Below are positions 1-8,284 of a DNA stretch of 64,000 nucleotides, one piece after another. The notes beneath the pieces are model-generated. The model did not search any database. It had not been told where the DNA came from and saw only the letters and a program-made list of their open reading frames with translations. Numbering within the stretch: position 1 is the first letter of the stretch; every line of letters begins with the position of its first letter. The translations under genes were made by a program, and so were the position numbers. The DNA is from Shewanella halotolerans (GTDB lineage Bacteria; Pseudomonadota; Gammaproteobacteria; Enterobacterales; Shewanellaceae): positions 2,046,001 to 2,110,000 of the forward strand of contig NZ_CP080417.1 of NCBI RefSeq assembly GCF_019457535.1. The letters are read 5' to 3'.

Positions 1-4
1 TGTA

Positions 5-197
5 TTTGGAAGGGCACCTAGAATCATCACTTCATGGTGGATCAATTGCCTCCGGCAGGCTTATGTGCAGATACATCTGCTACACGCCGACTCTTTGTTT
101 TAAAGGGAGTCATCCTTGGAGGCTCGACGATGGCATCCCTGCCATCGACGTCCGCAGATGCATCTACACTCGGTATCTAACGTTTCTTCGATTTGGC
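5..197 (-). repeat. Structured repeat, copy A (inverted relative to copies B and C)
   Basis: Read on the minus strand, this starts with the same box as copies B and C (gccaaatcgaag, then a gttagatacc block ending near 171) and ends with a ctgccgg-type box near 50. Between them, 69-80 pairs with 154-165 over 12 positions with one change, which is a G-U wobble on the minus strand. An inner hairpin pairs 128-135 with 140-147 (8 bp, 4-nt loop). Stem sequences differ completely from the other copies while pairing is kept. I do not recognise a named family. A short open frame across it is most likely spurious. Confidence 0.75.
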
Positions 198-622
198 TTC
201 GTCTGTTGCTCATTGATACAAGCTATTATTCCTAAAGAAAAATTTCATGAAAGTGTGAAATGAGATGTTGAATATCAGCGACAAAATAGATTAAAGTATC
301 ACCAATCAAGGACAGAGCTAGGCCAACTCGAATCAAACATCGACTACGCCATTCAGGGAATGAAAAAGCCTACCAACATGCGCCAATCAAATCCCTCAAA
401 AAGCTAACTATGACCACATTTATTCCAACAAAGCGTTGCCGAAAATAGCTAGAAAACGCTCAAATCATGAGAAGATATAACATTTTCTTCTTTTATGGTA
501 AATCTGAGTAACGTAGGTAGTGGGGACTTTTATTTTATCTTTAATAATTAGAGATATTACGGTTTAACAAATTAATATTTGAGTAAAGATAGTCAGTTCA
601 TAGATAATAAAAAGGAGTTTAT
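198..622. other. AT-rich intergenic region upstream of the SIR2 gene
   Basis: No gene is visible. The last 140 bases are strongly AT-rich and probably hold the promoter of the SIR2 gene, but I cannot pick a convincing -35/-10 pair. An aaggag ribosome-binding site at 612-617 sits 5 nt before the ATG at 623 and fixes that start. Confidence 0.5.
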
Positions 623-3600
623 ATGAAGTTGCCTCACCCACTTATAGAAAAGGTTAAATCAGGAAGGGTGGTTTTATTTTTAGGCTCTGGAGCATTATTT
701 GGGGCAAAGCTACCTAACGATAGGAAAATACCGCTGGGTAATGATTTGAGAGATATATTGAATGAAAGGTTTCTTAATGGAGAGTTTTCAGGAGAGTCTC
801 TGTCAGTTGTCTCCGAAATGGCTATATCTGCTTACAGTTTATCTGAGGTTCAAACTTATATTGCGGAATATTTTTCAGGTGTAATTCCAGCGGAGTTCCA
901 CTTTGAAATTCCAAAGTTTAAGTGGTCGACGATTTTTACCACCAACTATGATAGGTTAATTGAGACGTGCTACGAAAAGTCTGCAGACTCAAGCCAAAAG
1001 TTAATTCCCTTTTTGTCAGATGAGCAAGATATAGAGAGCCATTCTATTTCTCCCAGTGAATTGCCATTAATTAAATTGCATGGGTGTATTACACGAACTC
1101 ATGATGAAAGTCTCCCTCTAATATTAACTATTGATCAATATAATCAATACAAAAATAATCGAACAGGTTTGTTTAAATACTTGTTTGAAACAGCTTATAA
1201 GAACACGATAGTTTTTGTTGGCCATAGCCTGCAAGATGCAAACATTAGGTCTGTCCTTCATGAACTTGAAACGGAAGCGCCTAATGGCGAAAGACACTAT
1301 TTGCTCAAGCCTGAATTGAGAGACGTGGAAAGGGATTTTTGGGGCCAGAAAAAAATAACGGCACTAGACATGACGTTTGAGGATTTTATATATGAGCTTA
1401 ATTTACAAATATCTCCAGAAGATAGAGTTCTAAGTAAGTTTATCAGCCCTGATACACATTTTATACAGCAATTTTTTAATACTAACTTGCCACCAAGTGA
1501 AGAACTGATTATTTCATCTGAAAGAGATTTTACAATTCTTCATAATACAATGTCTGTTAAAGCCTGTGTCGCCAAAGATTTCTTCAGAGGTGTAGATCAG
1601 GAATGGTCTCCGATTGTTGATAACGTTGCAATTACGCGGTCGATACAATCGATAATATATGATTCAGTAATAATTAAACCTGACTCTGAAAGGAAAATTA
1701 AAACTGAGTTTTATGTTGTAAAAGGCGAGGCTGGTTCAGGTAAGTCAGTGCTTTTAAGACAGTTAGCATGGGAAACAATGCAATCTAAAATAGGGGTAGC
1801 TATTTGGGTTAATTCTGGAAGACCACTTGATATTGACTTAATAGAGGAACTTAGTTCAAAGTCTGGAGAACGATTATTCGTCTTCTGGGACGATGCAGCT
1901 AATAATGCTATAGAAATAAACAGATTTGTATCTAAAGCGATAAAAAGAGACTTAAAAATTACTATCGTTTCTGCTGAGAGATATAATGAATGGAATATGC
2001 GATGTGAAGAGCTTGATGAACAGATTACTGACAAATTCATATTAAGATATTTATCAGAAAAGGAAATTGAAGCGCTGGTAGACTCTTTGGAGCTACATGA
2101 TTCACTAGGGCCCATATTAGTCAATAAGTCGAGAGAAGAAAGATGTTCTGAATTGCGAGATCGACATGGACGTCAGCTATTGGTTGCACTTCATGAGGCC
2201 ACTATGGGGGAGCCATTTGAAGATATTATATATAATGAATATTCCAATATATTTCCAGAAAGAGCAAAAAGCATATATTTAACAGTTTGTGTGCTAAATA
2301 GACTTAAGGTGCCAGTTAGAGCTGGGTTGATATCAAGGGTGCACGAAATTACTTTTGAGGATTTTAAGAGTAACCTTTATTATCCTTTGGAAAAGGTGGT
2401 TGTTTCAAAGACGTATGGTAATGATGATACATTTTATTCTGCTAGGCATTCTGAAATTGCAGAGATTGTATTTAAAAGGGCGCTTGAAAAGTCTGAGGAC
2501 AAATATCTAGAATACATTAGCATATTAAGCAAGTTAAATATATCGTTCAGTTCCGATAGAGACTCATATAGGCTGCTTATTAAGGCTAGATCGCTTCAGG
2601 AATTATTCCCAGATTTGGATGATGTGGTTGCCATATATAAACATGCGCATAGCGTTTTTGGGGATGATCCATATTTGTTGCAACAAATGGCTAACTACGA
2701 AAGAATTAGGGTTAATGGCAGTTTAGATAAAGCTATTGAACTTTTAGTTACGGCTAGTGACTCAGCTCCAAACGATTCAAGCATATTACACTCATTAGCA
2801 GTTTGTTGGAGAGATAAAGCTGAAAAAACAAAGGACCAGAGTCATTTAAGTTTGGCCATTGGTGAAGCTAGAGGTTATTTGCAAAAAATTGTCCATAAAT
2901 GGGGTGATAGTTCTTATGTTTCGTCTACCTCAATAGAACTTTCTATTATTAGTTTGAAAAATTTATTAAGTGATGATTCATCTCCGTTAAAGTTAATAAA
3001 TGAAAGTATACGTAAAGTTCAGCAAGAGTTAACGGATAATAAACAGAAGTTTCCATCTAGTGGCCATATTTACAAGTTGGAAGCACAGTTTTCCGAATTA
3101 ATTAATGATAATGAGAATGCTCTAAAGGCATTGCAAAGATCATTTGAAGAGAATGATAGAGAACCATACTTGGCTATTCGATTGTCGGAGATTTATTTGG
3201 AGGCTTCTAAGTTAGATGAAGCAAAAAAAGTTCTAGAAATGGCATTAGAAAGAAGAAGATCTGACCATAGTTTAAATTTTCACTATGCTGAATTATTGCG
3301 TAATTATACGGAGCCAGATCAATCAGAATTAATTTATTTTTATCGAAGAGCATTTACTCCGAAAGATAGAAATTATCATGCACAGTTTTGGTTCGCGCGA
3401 TTCTCGTTTTTTTCGTCAGATAAAAAAAATCATAAACAATCCATTGAAATCTTCGATCATATACGTAACGGGAGATTTTCACTCGAAGTTAGGCATGAGG
3501 TTAGGGATTATGATGGTGGGAAACAAAACCCGAGAATACATAGTGGAACTATATCTCGTAAAAGGGAAGGGTTTGGTTTTTTGATCATGGATGGTACAGG

Positions 3601-3733
3601 TTATGAGATATTTGTCCCAGCAAAACAAGTCAAAGATGATTTGTGGAACGCGATTGAAGAAGGCGATAGAGTCAATTTTAACATAGCATTTTCATTTAGT
3701 GGGCCTTTTGCTGCAAACTTGACTCCTGTTTAA
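623..3733 (+). CDS. SIR2-like / P-loop NTPase / TPR / cold-shock-domain protein, probable phage-defence effector-sensor
   Basis: A 1036-residue soluble protein. The N-terminus is a SIR2-like (SIR2_2) NADase fold: LFLGSGA at 18-24, TTNYDRL at 106-112 (Asn108), KLHG at 151-154 (His153) and FVGHSLQD at 198-205, so the expected catalytic Asn and His are present. A P-loop NTPase follows, with GEAGSGKS at 368-375 and a hydrophobic stretch ending in WDD near 423 as Walker B. Helical TPR-like repeats cover about 640-960. Residues 974-1036 match a cold-shock/OB domain (GFGFLI, then EIFVPAK, GDRVNF, SGPFAANLTP). By analogy with SIR2-STAND defence proteins (Avs5, DSR types), it probably senses infection and depletes NAD+. 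It has no partner gene. Codon use is AT-rich, unlike its neighbours, which suggests transfer. Domain calls are from motifs; the function is inferred. Confidence 0.85.
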   Translation: MKLPHPLIEKVKSGRVVLFLGSGALFGAKLPNDRKIPLGNDLRDILNERFLNGEFSGESLSVVSEMAISAYSLSEVQTYIAEYFSGVIPAEFHFEIPKFKWSTIFTTNYDRLIETCYEKSADSSQKLIPFLSDEQDIESHSISPSELPLIKLHGCITRTHDESLPLILTIDQYNQYKNNRTGLFKYLFETAYKNTIVFVGHSLQDANIRSVLHELETEAPNGERHYLLKPELRDVERDFWGQKKITALDMTFEDFIYELNLQISPEDRVLSKFISPDTHFIQQFFNTNLPPSEELIISSERDFTILHNTMSVKACVAKDFFRGVDQEWSPIVDNVAITRSIQSIIYDSVIIKPDSERKIKTEFYVVKGEAGSGKSVLLRQLAWETMQSKIGVAIWVNSGRPLDIDLIEELSSKSGERLFVFWDDAANNAIEINRFVSKAIKRDLKITIVSAERYNEWNMRCEELDEQITDKFILRYLSEKEIEALVDSLELHDSLGPILVNKSREERCSELRDRHGRQLLVALHEATMGEPFEDIIYNEYSNIFPERAKSIYLTVCVLNRLKVPVRAGLISRVHEITFEDFKSNLYYPLEKVVVSKTYGNDDTFYSARHSEIAEIVFKRALEKSEDKYLEYISILSKLNISFSSDRDSYRLLIKARSLQELFPDLDDVVAIYKHAHSVFGDDPYLLQQMANYERIRVNGSLDKAIELLVTASDSAPNDSSILHSLAVCWRDKAEKTKDQSHLSLAIGEARGYLQKIVHKWGDSSYVSSTSIELSIISLKNLLSDDSSPLKLINESIRKVQQELTDNKQKFPSSGHIYKLEAQFSELINDNENALKALQRSFEENDREPYLAIRLSEIYLEASKLDEAKKVLEMALERRRSDHSLNFHYAELLRNYTEPDQSELIYFYRRAFTPKDRNYHAQFWFARFSFFSSDKKNHKQSIEIFDHIRNGRFSLEVRHEVRDYDGGKQNPRIHSGTISRKREGFGFLIMDGTGYEIFVPAKQVKDDLWNAIEEGDRVNFNIAFSFSGPFAANLTPV

Positions 3734-3930
3734 TCGTTATTTTAGTCGATAGGTTTGCCAATAAGTCACTAATTGCATTTGTGTAAAGTTTCATGATGAC
3801 TATGTGATAACAAATAAATGGGGTCAGAGTTAACTTTCTAAGAGATTTGACTGGCACCTGAGCCTTGTTGGATTTTGTGTTTATCGTGCGATGGGGTAGG
3901 CTGGGTAGTAGCGTTGCTTACGCTGAATAA

Positions 3931-3940
3931 GGCGTTATGT
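3931..3940 (+). other. attC-like core (integron cassette boundary candidate)
   Basis: The sequence ggcgttatgt just before a small cassette-like gene resembles the right core of integron attC sites. Ataacaa, a possible left partner, occurs at 3807-3813 and again right after the small gene at 4208-4214. I could not build a convincing full attC fold between them, so this is only a candidate remnant. Confidence 0.3.
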
Positions 3941-3964
3941 GGAAATCGAGTTATGGAGAAGTCG

Positions 3965-4210
3965 ATGAAGATAGAGAAATGGAAGCAAGTACGTGCCAAG
4001 GGTAAAGCTAGGTTTATCTGGATGAATGGCTTTCTATTTTGGGGCGTATCTACTGCAGTGCTATGGTCAATTTTGATGGAGTCTTTTCAGCCACAAGAAC
4101 CTATTTGGGTTAGACCGCTTGTCGCTATTATCGTTTTTCCCGTTGGCGGTTTAATTTGGACCAATTGGCTTTGGTACTCCTCAGAGCGCAAGTATCGTAA
4201 AAATATATAA
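3965..4210 (+). CDS. Small two-helix membrane protein, integron-cassette-like
   Basis: Codes for about 81 residues: a basic N-terminus (KWKQVRAKGKARF) and two predicted membrane segments, around FLFWGVSTAVLWSIL and the later LVAIIVFPVGGLIW. I chose the ATG at 3965 because GGAG lies 6 nt before it; an in-frame ATG at 3953 is the alternative. I recall similar short basic-plus-two-helix proteins from Vibrio and Shewanella integron cassettes, but no function is known to me. It sits between an attC-like core and the structured repeats, downstream of the SIR2 gene in the same orientation, about 230 bp away. Confidence 0.6.
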   Translation: MKIEKWKQVRAKGKARFIWMNGFLFWGVSTAVLWSILMESFQPQEPIWVRPLVAIIVFPVGGLIWTNWLWYSSERKYRKNI

Positions 4211-4258
4211 CAAGTGACTTCGGCGTTTAGCCTGTTTATCTCAGTTTTTACACATCCT

Positions 4259-4283
4259 AGCTCCTCATTCTTAAGCAGGAGCT
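4259..4283 (+). other. Hairpin after the cassette-like gene
   Basis: Agctcct at 4259-4265 pairs with aggagct at 4277-4283 across an 11-nt loop. No clear U-tract follows, so it may be a weak terminator or part of a decayed recombination site. The rest of 4211-4320 shows nothing else. Confidence 0.35.
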
Positions 4284-4324
4284 TGTACCTCTAATCTCTG
4301 TCTTATCTTCTTTTCATTACCAAT

Positions 4325-4540
4325 GCCGCCAAATCGAAGAGACGTTAGATACCGGGTGTAGATACGCCGGTGAGCTTCCGAAACAGGGATGTTTCGGCAG
4401 AGCCTATAGGGATATATTCACGGCGTCTCACAGGCGTATCTGCACAACCCCCGCCGGGCAGGCGTTAGGTTGCAGTGAGGGTGCGCTTCAAAGTGTCCTT
4501 GATAAATGACCTTGTAGGTTGTTGCTACTCAAGCGAATCG
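4325..4540 (+). repeat. Structured repeat, copy B
   Basis: Conserved left box from 4325, outer stem 4360-4368 with 4433-4441 (9 bp, perfect), inner hairpin 4378-4385 with 4390-4397 (8 bp, loop ggga), then a conserved right box (gcacaacccccgccgg at 4442-4457, followed by ggcgttaggttgcag). It is about 73% similar to copy C by eye outside the stems. The start-to-start distance to copy C is 297 bp. The similarity continues past the right box as far as an aagcgaat motif at 4531-4538. Confidence 0.8.
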
Positions 4541-4621
4541 AAATTCCCATACCTACAATTAAAAAACGAAAACCTTTGGCTCTTACTCAATAGAACGTTT
4601 GATAAGCTACTCGCCATCATT

Positions 4622-4836
4622 TCCGCCAAATCGAAGAGACGATAGATACCCAGTGTGAACACGATTTGGCCCTCGGCGACAGGACGTCGCCGTGGAGCTT
4701 ATAGGGACATATTCATAGCGTGCCAAAATTGTGTTTGCACAACCCCCGCCGGGCAGGCGATAGGTTGCAGTGAAGGTACGACTTAAGACGTTCTTGGTAA
4801 GTAGCTATGGAGCATGGCACTACATAAGCGAATTCA
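4622..4836 (+). repeat. Structured repeat, copy C
   Basis: Same boxes as copy B. The inner hairpin here is cggcgac (4674-4680), a 5-nt loop and gtcgccg (4686-4692). The outer stem is 4658-4670 with 4722-4735, containing aacac/gtgtt and tttggc/gccaaa. Both stems differ in sequence from copies A and B yet remain paired. Both flanking gtt motifs of copy B are gat here (4641-4643 and 4759-4761), a parallel change I cannot explain. Confidence 0.8.
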
Positions 4837-4883
4837 AGGAAGATGAGTTGATAATCGACACGCGTGGCTAGGCGATAGCTAGC

Positions 4884-4913
4884 CACAAAAAAACGCCCAT
4901 TAAGGGCGTTTCT
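4884..4913 (-). terminator. dsbB terminator
   Basis: On the minus strand aacgccc, loop, gggcgtt is followed by a run of seven T. It lies 24 bp after the dsbB stop codon. Confidence 0.8.
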
Positions 4914-4936
4914 TAAAAGCGGTAATCTAAACGCAA

Positions 4937-5452
4937 TTAGGCCTTCTTAGTCGGCATTAACGCCGGAACAATAAACACCACCAGGGCAATCAGGTAAGTG
5001 CTGAAGGCCACCACCATCCACTGTGACATGGTGATGCCAAACATCTCCCAGGGGATGTCGGTGCACATGCCGGTGGGCAGGAAGACTGACGGGAACCACT
5101 CGTGTAGCGGCATCCATTCTGGGAATTCCGGCAGGAAGGAGCAGGTTGAGAAGGGCGATGGGTTGGTTTGCATCTCGACCAGTTCCAACGCCAGCTTGAG
5201 GCCCCAGGCGGCGCTAACGCCCCACAGGAGTACGCCGAGAAAACGCAGCAGACGGAATTGATGGCCAACTACGCCGATGAGGCCGGCGGTGAGTACGCCG
5301 AGCACCGCTAAGCGCTGATAGATACACATGACGCAGGGGTCGAGTTTCATCACGTGTTGAAAGAAGAGGGCACAAGCTTCCAGGCCAATGGCTGTGAGTA
5401 GCAGTAGGGTCCAGGCTAAACGAGACTGTGCAAATCGGGTCAGGGCGCTCAA
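4937..5452 (-). CDS. dsbB: Disulfide bond formation protein DsbB
   Basis: 171 residues with four membrane helices; an inner-membrane quinone reductase that reoxidises periplasmic DsbA. The first periplasmic loop has CVMC (Cys40 and Cys43), and the second loop has Cys104 and Cys130, the same four positions used by E. coli DsbB. Length agrees with the family. It follows nhaB on the same strand but with a terminator between them, so it probably has its own promoter. The order fadR-nhaB-dsbB is also found in E. coli. Confidence 0.95.
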   Translation of the reverse strand: MSALTRFAQSRLAWTLLLLTAIGLEACALFFQHVMKLDPCVMCIYQRLAVLGVLTAGLIGVVGHQFRLLRFLGVLLWGVSAAWGLKLALELVEMQTNPSPFSTCSFLPEFPEWMPLHEWFPSVFLPTGMCTDIPWEMFGITMSQWMVVAFSTYLIALVVFIVPALMPTKKA

Positions 5453-5466
5453 CGATATTCTCCTAT

Positions 5467-5500
5467 AAAAAAACGCCTCTAACTGCTAGAGGCGTTTTTA
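5467..5500 (-). terminator. nhaB terminator
   Basis: Cgcctcta (5474-5481) pairs with tagaggcg (5487-5494), flanked by A-run and T-run, so it works in either direction. It sits between nhaB and dsbB. Confidence 0.85.
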
Positions 5501-5539
5501 AGACTTTACGAAACTAGATAAGTTCAGTCAATCAACAAA

Positions 5540-7135
5540 TTAGTGTCCGGTGACTGCGCCCTTGGCCGCTTCCGCCACCGAGTGGTGGATCAGCATATGG
5601 GAATCGTAGAAGTATTGGGTCATCTCGCCCAGGAATCCTGTCTCGATGGCCAGGATGCCCACGATAGACAATACGATAGTGTAGGGCAGCGCCATCCACA
5701 CCATGCGACCGTAGGAGAGTCGGATCAATGGGGCAATCGCCGAGGTCAGCAGGAACAGGAAGGCCGCCTGACCGTTAGGAGTTGCCACAGATGGCAGGTT
5801 AGTACCCGTGTTGATGGCAACCGCCAGCAGGTCGAACTGATCGCGGGTGATCTGGCCATCTAACAGCGCGGCTTTCACCTCGTTGATATAGACGGTACCC
5901 ACGAACACGTTATCACTCACCATAGAGAGCAGGCCGTTGGCGATATAGAAGATCACCAGCTGAGTGTTACCCTCGTAGCTTAGTGCCCACTGGATCACAG
6001 GGGCGAACAGCTGCTGGTCGATAATCACGCCCACGATGGCGAAGAAGACCGCCAACAGCGCGGTGAAGGGCAGTGCCTCTTCGAAGGCCTTACCCAGGGC
6101 GTGCTCGTTGGTGACGCCGTTAAAGGCGGTGGTTAGGATGATCACCGACAGACCGATAAGACCCACAGAGGCTAGGTGGAAGGCTAGGCCGACGATCAGC
6201 CATACACCCACAAACGCCTGAATAACCAGCTTAATCTTGTCATGCTTGGTGCGGTGCGCATCTTCATAGGAGGCGTAATCGGACAGAATTTTGTGTACCG
6301 CCTCTGGCAGCTGTTGGCCATAGCCAAACCACTTAAACTTTTCCACCAGGAAACAGGTGGCGATACCCGAGATGAACACAGGCACTGTGACCGGGCCCAT
6401 GCGCAGGGCAAACTCACCGAACTGCCAGTTGGCCTGGGCGGCGATGATCAGGTTTTGCGGCTCACCCACCATGGTGCACACACCACCCAATGCGGTACCG
6501 ACACCGGCGTGCATCAGCAGGTTACGCAGGAAGCCACGAAATGCCTCCAGCTCATCTTCACACAGGGGATGTCCCTCGCCGTGGCTATCTGAGGTGTGGT
6601 CATGATCGTCGGTAAAACTTTTGCCCGAAGCCACCTTGTGATAGATGGAGTAGAAGCCTACGGCCACGGCGATGATCACGGCGATTACCGTCAGCGCATC
6701 GAGGAAGGCCGACAGGAAGGCCGATGCCACACAGAACATCAAGGAGACCACTACCTTAGAGCGGATCTTGGTGATCATCTTGGTGAACACAAACAGCAGT
6801 AGCTGTTTCATGAAGTAGATGCCGGCCACCATGAAGATCAATAGCAGCAGTACTTCCAGGTTGGCTTCTATTTCATGTAAGACCTGACTGGGCGAGGTCA
6901 TGCCTATGATGACGGCTTCGATGGCCAGCAGACCACCGGGTTGTAGGGGATAACATTTCAGCGCCATTGCCAGCGTGAAGATGAACTCGACTACCAGTAA
7001 CCATCCGGCGACGAATGGGTTGAGGTAGAAGACGATCGGGTTGATCACTAAGAATGATAAAATTGCGATTTTGAACCACTTAGGAGAATTTCCTAAGAAA
7101 TTGTCAATAAACGCCTGACTCATGGTCACAGGCAT
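5540..7135 (-). CDS. nhaB: Na+/H+ antiporter NhaB
   Basis: 531 residues, slightly longer than E. coli NhaB (513). A polytopic inner-membrane exchanger for sodium and pH homeostasis. The N-terminal stretch NFLGNSPKWFK and the many hydrophobic segments match NhaB. A His/Asp-rich cytoplasmic-type loop (DDHDHTSDSHGEGH, around residue 180) is a variable insert that could bind metal. The start at 7135 has GAGAGG in front; an internal Met four codons later is the alternative. It is divergent from fadR across 298 bp. Confidence 0.95.
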   Translation of the reverse strand: MPVTMSQAFIDNFLGNSPKWFKIAILSFLVINPIVFYLNPFVAGWLLVVEFIFTLAMALKCYPLQPGGLLAIEAVIIGMTSPSQVLHEIEANLEVLLLLIFMVAGIYFMKQLLLFVFTKMITKIRSKVVVSLMFCVASAFLSAFLDALTVIAVIIAVAVGFYSIYHKVASGKSFTDDHDHTSDSHGEGHPLCEDELEAFRGFLRNLLMHAGVGTALGGVCTMVGEPQNLIIAAQANWQFGEFALRMGPVTVPVFISGIATCFLVEKFKWFGYGQQLPEAVHKILSDYASYEDAHRTKHDKIKLVIQAFVGVWLIVGLAFHLASVGLIGLSVIILTTAFNGVTNEHALGKAFEEALPFTALLAVFFAIVGVIIDQQLFAPVIQWALSYEGNTQLVIFYIANGLLSMVSDNVFVGTVYINEVKAALLDGQITRDQFDLLAVAINTGTNLPSVATPNGQAAFLFLLTSAIAPLIRLSYGRMVWMALPYTIVLSIVGILAIETGFLGEMTQYFYDSHMLIHHSVAEAAKGAVTGH

Positions 7136-7433
7136 GGCATCCTCTCATCTATATAATTATTTTTTGACAGAAAGTTAACGAACTGTCCGCTGTTCAATTC
7201 AGTGTATCCTAATGATATGTAGAATTTAATACTTTTATGGCACCTATTGCCCAAAAACGGACATTAACTGCAATCTATATCACAAGCTTGTTGATGTGGT
7301 GTGTATTTTGCCCAGTAATGAGATCTGAGTCCTTGATCTTATCCAGTAATGTTACGGATTAGGTTTCCATTTTTTACCGCTCTGGTATGATCAGTTCCCA
7401 AGATAACTTTGAATAAATTGGAATAGTGGCCTG
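7136..7433. promoter_or_regulatory. Divergent nhaB/fadR promoter region
   Basis: 298 bp between divergent starts, AT-rich near nhaB. No perfect sigma70 pair was picked. The fadR-proximal end holds the FadR-like operator listed separately. Confidence 0.5.
7380..7397 (+). promoter_or_regulatory. Candidate FadR operator upstream of fadR
   Basis: Ctctggtatgatcagttc resembles the FadR site core TGGTCNGACCA with changes in the centre, and is partly palindromic. At 37 bp before the fadR start, it would fit autoregulation. Match is by eye. Confidence 0.45.
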
Positions 7434-8195
7434 ATGACAACTGTCCCCCAAGTACCTGTAGCGCCTAAAGACAAAGATATTATTGAAGCGAAAGGTCCTG
7501 CGAGCTTTGCCGAAAAGTATATTGTTCGTTCGATTTGGGAGGGAAAGTTTCCACCCGGTTCCATTCTACCTGCCGAGCGTGAACTGTCTGAATTGATCGG
7601 CGTGACACGTACAACGCTGCGTGAAGTGCTGCAGCGCCTGGCCCGTGACGGCTGGTTGACCATTCAACACGGTAAGCCAACACGAGTTAACGATATCTGG
7701 GAAACCTCGGGTCTGAACGTGCTGGAAACCATCGCCGATCTTAACCCTGCCGGTGAACCTGTGCTGCTGGAGCAGCTTTTATCTGCCCGCACCAACATCA
7801 GCGCCATCTATTTTAAGGGCGCCGTCCGTTACAACCCAGACAAGGTGCTTGAGGCGTTAGCGCCACTGGCCACCCTGAAAGACGATGCTAAGGCTTTTAT
7901 CGAGTTCGATTACCAACTGCATCACACCCTGGCGTACCATTCGGGTAACCCGCTTTATGTGTTGATCCTTAACGGCTTCAAAGGCCTCTATAGCCGTGTG
8001 GGTGAAGAGTACTTTGCCATCGAGAAGGCCCGTGAGCTGGCGCTGGACTTCTACCAGGCGCTCGAAGCTTTGGCCAAAGATCACAACCACAACGACGTGC
8101 CTGTATTGATGCGTAGCTACGGCATCAACAGCGGCAAGGTGTGGCAGCGTTATAAGGCGAATCTGATGCAATCGGCACAAGCGAGCAAGGCTTAA
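7434..8195 (+). CDS. fadR: Fatty-acid regulator FadR
   Basis: 253 residues, GntR family: a winged helix at about 25-85 with PAERELSELIGVTRTTLREV, nearly identical to E. coli FadR, then the FadR C-terminal acyl-CoA-binding domain. It represses beta-oxidation genes and activates unsaturated fatty-acid synthesis; acyl-CoA releases it from DNA. The N-terminus is about a dozen residues longer than in E. coli. A candidate FadR operator also lies at an acyl-CoA dehydrogenase gene in this window (25795). Confidence 0.96.
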   Translation: MTTVPQVPVAPKDKDIIEAKGPASFAEKYIVRSIWEGKFPPGSILPAERELSELIGVTRTTLREVLQRLARDGWLTIQHGKPTRVNDIWETSGLNVLETIADLNPAGEPVLLEQLLSARTNISAIYFKGAVRYNPDKVLEALAPLATLKDDAKAFIEFDYQLHHTLAYHSGNPLYVLILNGFKGLYSRVGEEYFAIEKARELALDFYQALEALAKDHNHNDVPVLMRSYGINSGKVWQRYKANLMQSAQASKA

Positions 8196-8218
8196 GCGCC
8201 AGCTGCAAAACCCTTTAA

Positions 8219-8250
8219 TAAAAAAGCCGCTCATTGAAGCGGCTTTTATT
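8219..8250. terminator. Bidirectional terminator between fadR and tamB
   Basis: Aaaagccgct (8222-8231) and agcggctttt (8238-8247) form a 10-bp stem with a 6-nt loop, with A- and T-runs on both sides for the convergent genes. Confidence 0.9.
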
Positions 8251-8284
8251 ATGGCGTCTTTAAATCTGTTTGTTACTCGCGGTG

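Noticed and set aside
6..263. 85-residue open frame at the left end
   Set aside because: Lies across the structured repeat in antisense; the repeat's pairing explains the sequence better than coding.
3806..3940. Complete integron attC site
   Set aside because: Only the outer core words match; inner boxes do not pair, so only a remnant is claimed.
4325..4836. CRISPR array from repeated units
   Set aside because: Only two direct copies of about 200 bp with internal stems; no short repeats and spacers, no cas genes.
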